28,311 bases of DNA from Plakobranchus ocellatus (Eukaryota > Mollusca > Gastropoda > Plakobranchidae), in contig BLXT01004112.1 in the NCBI GenBank assembly GCA_019648995.1, forward strand, positions 13,423-41,733, given 5' to 3'. Made by a program: the position numbers and the translations under genes. Positions 26,899 through 28,311 of this stretch are shown here, piece by piece. The notes beneath the pieces are model-generated. The model searched no databases. It was not told where the DNA came from and was given only the letters and a program-made list of their open reading frames with translations. Positions within the stretch are counted from its first letter, which is position 1. Each line of letters begins with the position of its first letter.

Positions 26899-27809
26899 TC
26901 ATAGTATAATAATCGAAAAGACTATATTTGAAATTGAATCCCTCACTGGCCTCAGAGATAATCCACCAAAGTGTTTTGGTGTCTTTTAAAAGTAAAATGG
27001 TGACAATAGTGTTTCAGACTTCTTTAAAGAAAGTAAAAATTAATAATTTGTTTATGCAATCGAAAGTGCTATGCGGACATGACGTGTTCAAAAGAAAAAT
27101 AAAAGCGTATGACATAAAGTCTTACGTTATAAAATTTGTATTACCCTGTCCCATTTTTGCTGTCCAATTCAATTTCTAAAACGATCACACTTAAGGCCTC
27201 TAAATCAAATATTAGCCAAACTTCAACAATATTTTATATTTTTCTTTACTTAGACTTTTATTTCAAACATTGTTTTTGCCTATCACTTCAATATTTGTGC
27301 TATTGTTAGCGGTTCTGTGCCGATGTCACTGTATTCTGGGTCTAAAGTAACATTCTCTTTCAGGTAGTATGAGAAACAATGCTTGAACTGAAGATCTGAT
27401 CATTGAACATCAAAAAGAAAAAGAACTAACCATATATTTAAATTTAAGTTTCAGTTTACTTCTTTACGCGATGTAGGCCTACATGTTTGCTAGGGTTGGC
27501 TCCATTTTATTCTTAACACTGACACTCCAGAAAAATCTAGAGTGCCTTGTTTTGTAATGGCGAAACCCCCTCTGACACCTTTCCGTCTCGCCCCTAACTC
27601 TTGGCCTTACATTATAGAAAGAAATATGTGCATTGATAAACTTAATAATTACACCCTATATTTAATATCTAAATTTTAAAGCAAAATTGAATAACCGCAC
27701 GTATCGCATAGTGATTGTTGATATTATTCGTTCTGGATTTGAGGGATTTTATAGAGAGCTGTTTCCGAAACTAAGGTTGTTATTTATTTTGATAGCTGAT
27801 GTAGCCATG

Positions 27810-27844
<35 letters not shown>

Positions 27845-28017
27845 GCTGCAGAAAGGTTCATTATAAACAAGCAGAATGGTTAGGAGATATATAGCATAAC
27901 TTCTAGTTGACTTAAGGTACAAATAAAATATAATGTAAAAACCCGGATCTGAAGGACACAGGGAGGATAGATAAGCAGGGAGAAAAAAAGCACAGATGGG
28001 AGACGACAAAGAGAGAT

Positions 28018-28066
<49 letters not shown>

Positions 28067-28311
28067 TCAAAAAGTATAAGGCAAAATTGAATCTATGTCG
28101 GCGTTCACATAAACTCATGGAGAAAGAGAGAGCATGACTGCTGTGGCTGCCGATTTATTGTATGTTTTATATGAACTGATAGACGAAAAATCTTCTCAGC
28201 TTACTCTTACTGCCTCCTCATTTTTTAAAGAGTCAAATGTTTTAATATCCATCACAATACATGTTCTACAGTATGGCTTTGCTGTGTGTGGTCTCGGTCT
28301 CCATCACAATA
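26300..28311. other. AT-rich right flank with microsatellites
   Basis: (TA)n at 26849-26895, (GT)n at 27809-27843 and (GA)n at 28019-28062. The short open frames here are simple-sequence or AT-rich products. I searched for further exons of gene B on the minus strand by eye and found none. Confidence 0.55.

Overview
This looks like nuclear DNA from an animal, most likely a gastropod-type mollusc. The reasons are GT-AG spliced exons in AT-rich sequence, many long microsatellites, a tRNA-derived SINE, mariner and LINE remnants, and a coiled-coil/beta-propeller protein of the RING-less TRIM-like type common in molluscs. The species assignment is inference. Most open frames in the window are translations of simple repeats and are not genes.

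The main content is one host gene, here called gene A, on the + strand from 4591 to 20717. Eleven exons (4591-4601, 5718-5808, 6485-6581, 6838-6941, 8103-8183, 9329-9393, 10274-10409, 14313-14462, 15799-15928, 19311-19561, 20476-20717) join with matching phases at every junction. The protein begins MATR, has a helical/coiled-coil first third, and ends in a six- or seven-bladed NHL-like propeller. One inconsistency lies inside exon 10, where the frame changes. It is explained either by a one-base loss or by an unrecognised 68-nt intron.

The window divides as follows. 1-4370: upstream flank with a SINE, microsatellites and no confident gene. 4370-4590: candidate promoter and 5' leader. 4591-20717: gene A, whose introns carry minisatellites of 60, 74, 50 and 69 bp, SINE copies, an antisense LINE fragment, a hairpin, long CT and GA tracts, and an old Gag-like fossil. 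20718-22370: gene A 3' region with a 54-bp, 12-copy array. 22370-23640: AT-rich spacer. 23640-24320: mariner fragment. 24390-25274, minus strand: the 3' region and last exon of a second, convergent paralogue (gene B), apparently broken. 25990-26290: fragment of a probable mobile-element ORF. The remainder to 28311 is AT-rich flank with microsatellites.

The most notable points are these. The 3' ends of genes A and B form a tail-to-tail inverted duplication covering the last exon and about 0.5 kb of downstream sequence. A 50-bp minisatellite has amplified the end of exon 7 together with its splice donor, giving ten consecutive donor-like sites. The 54-bp array carries nine CACGTG motifs and is present in gene A but not in gene B.
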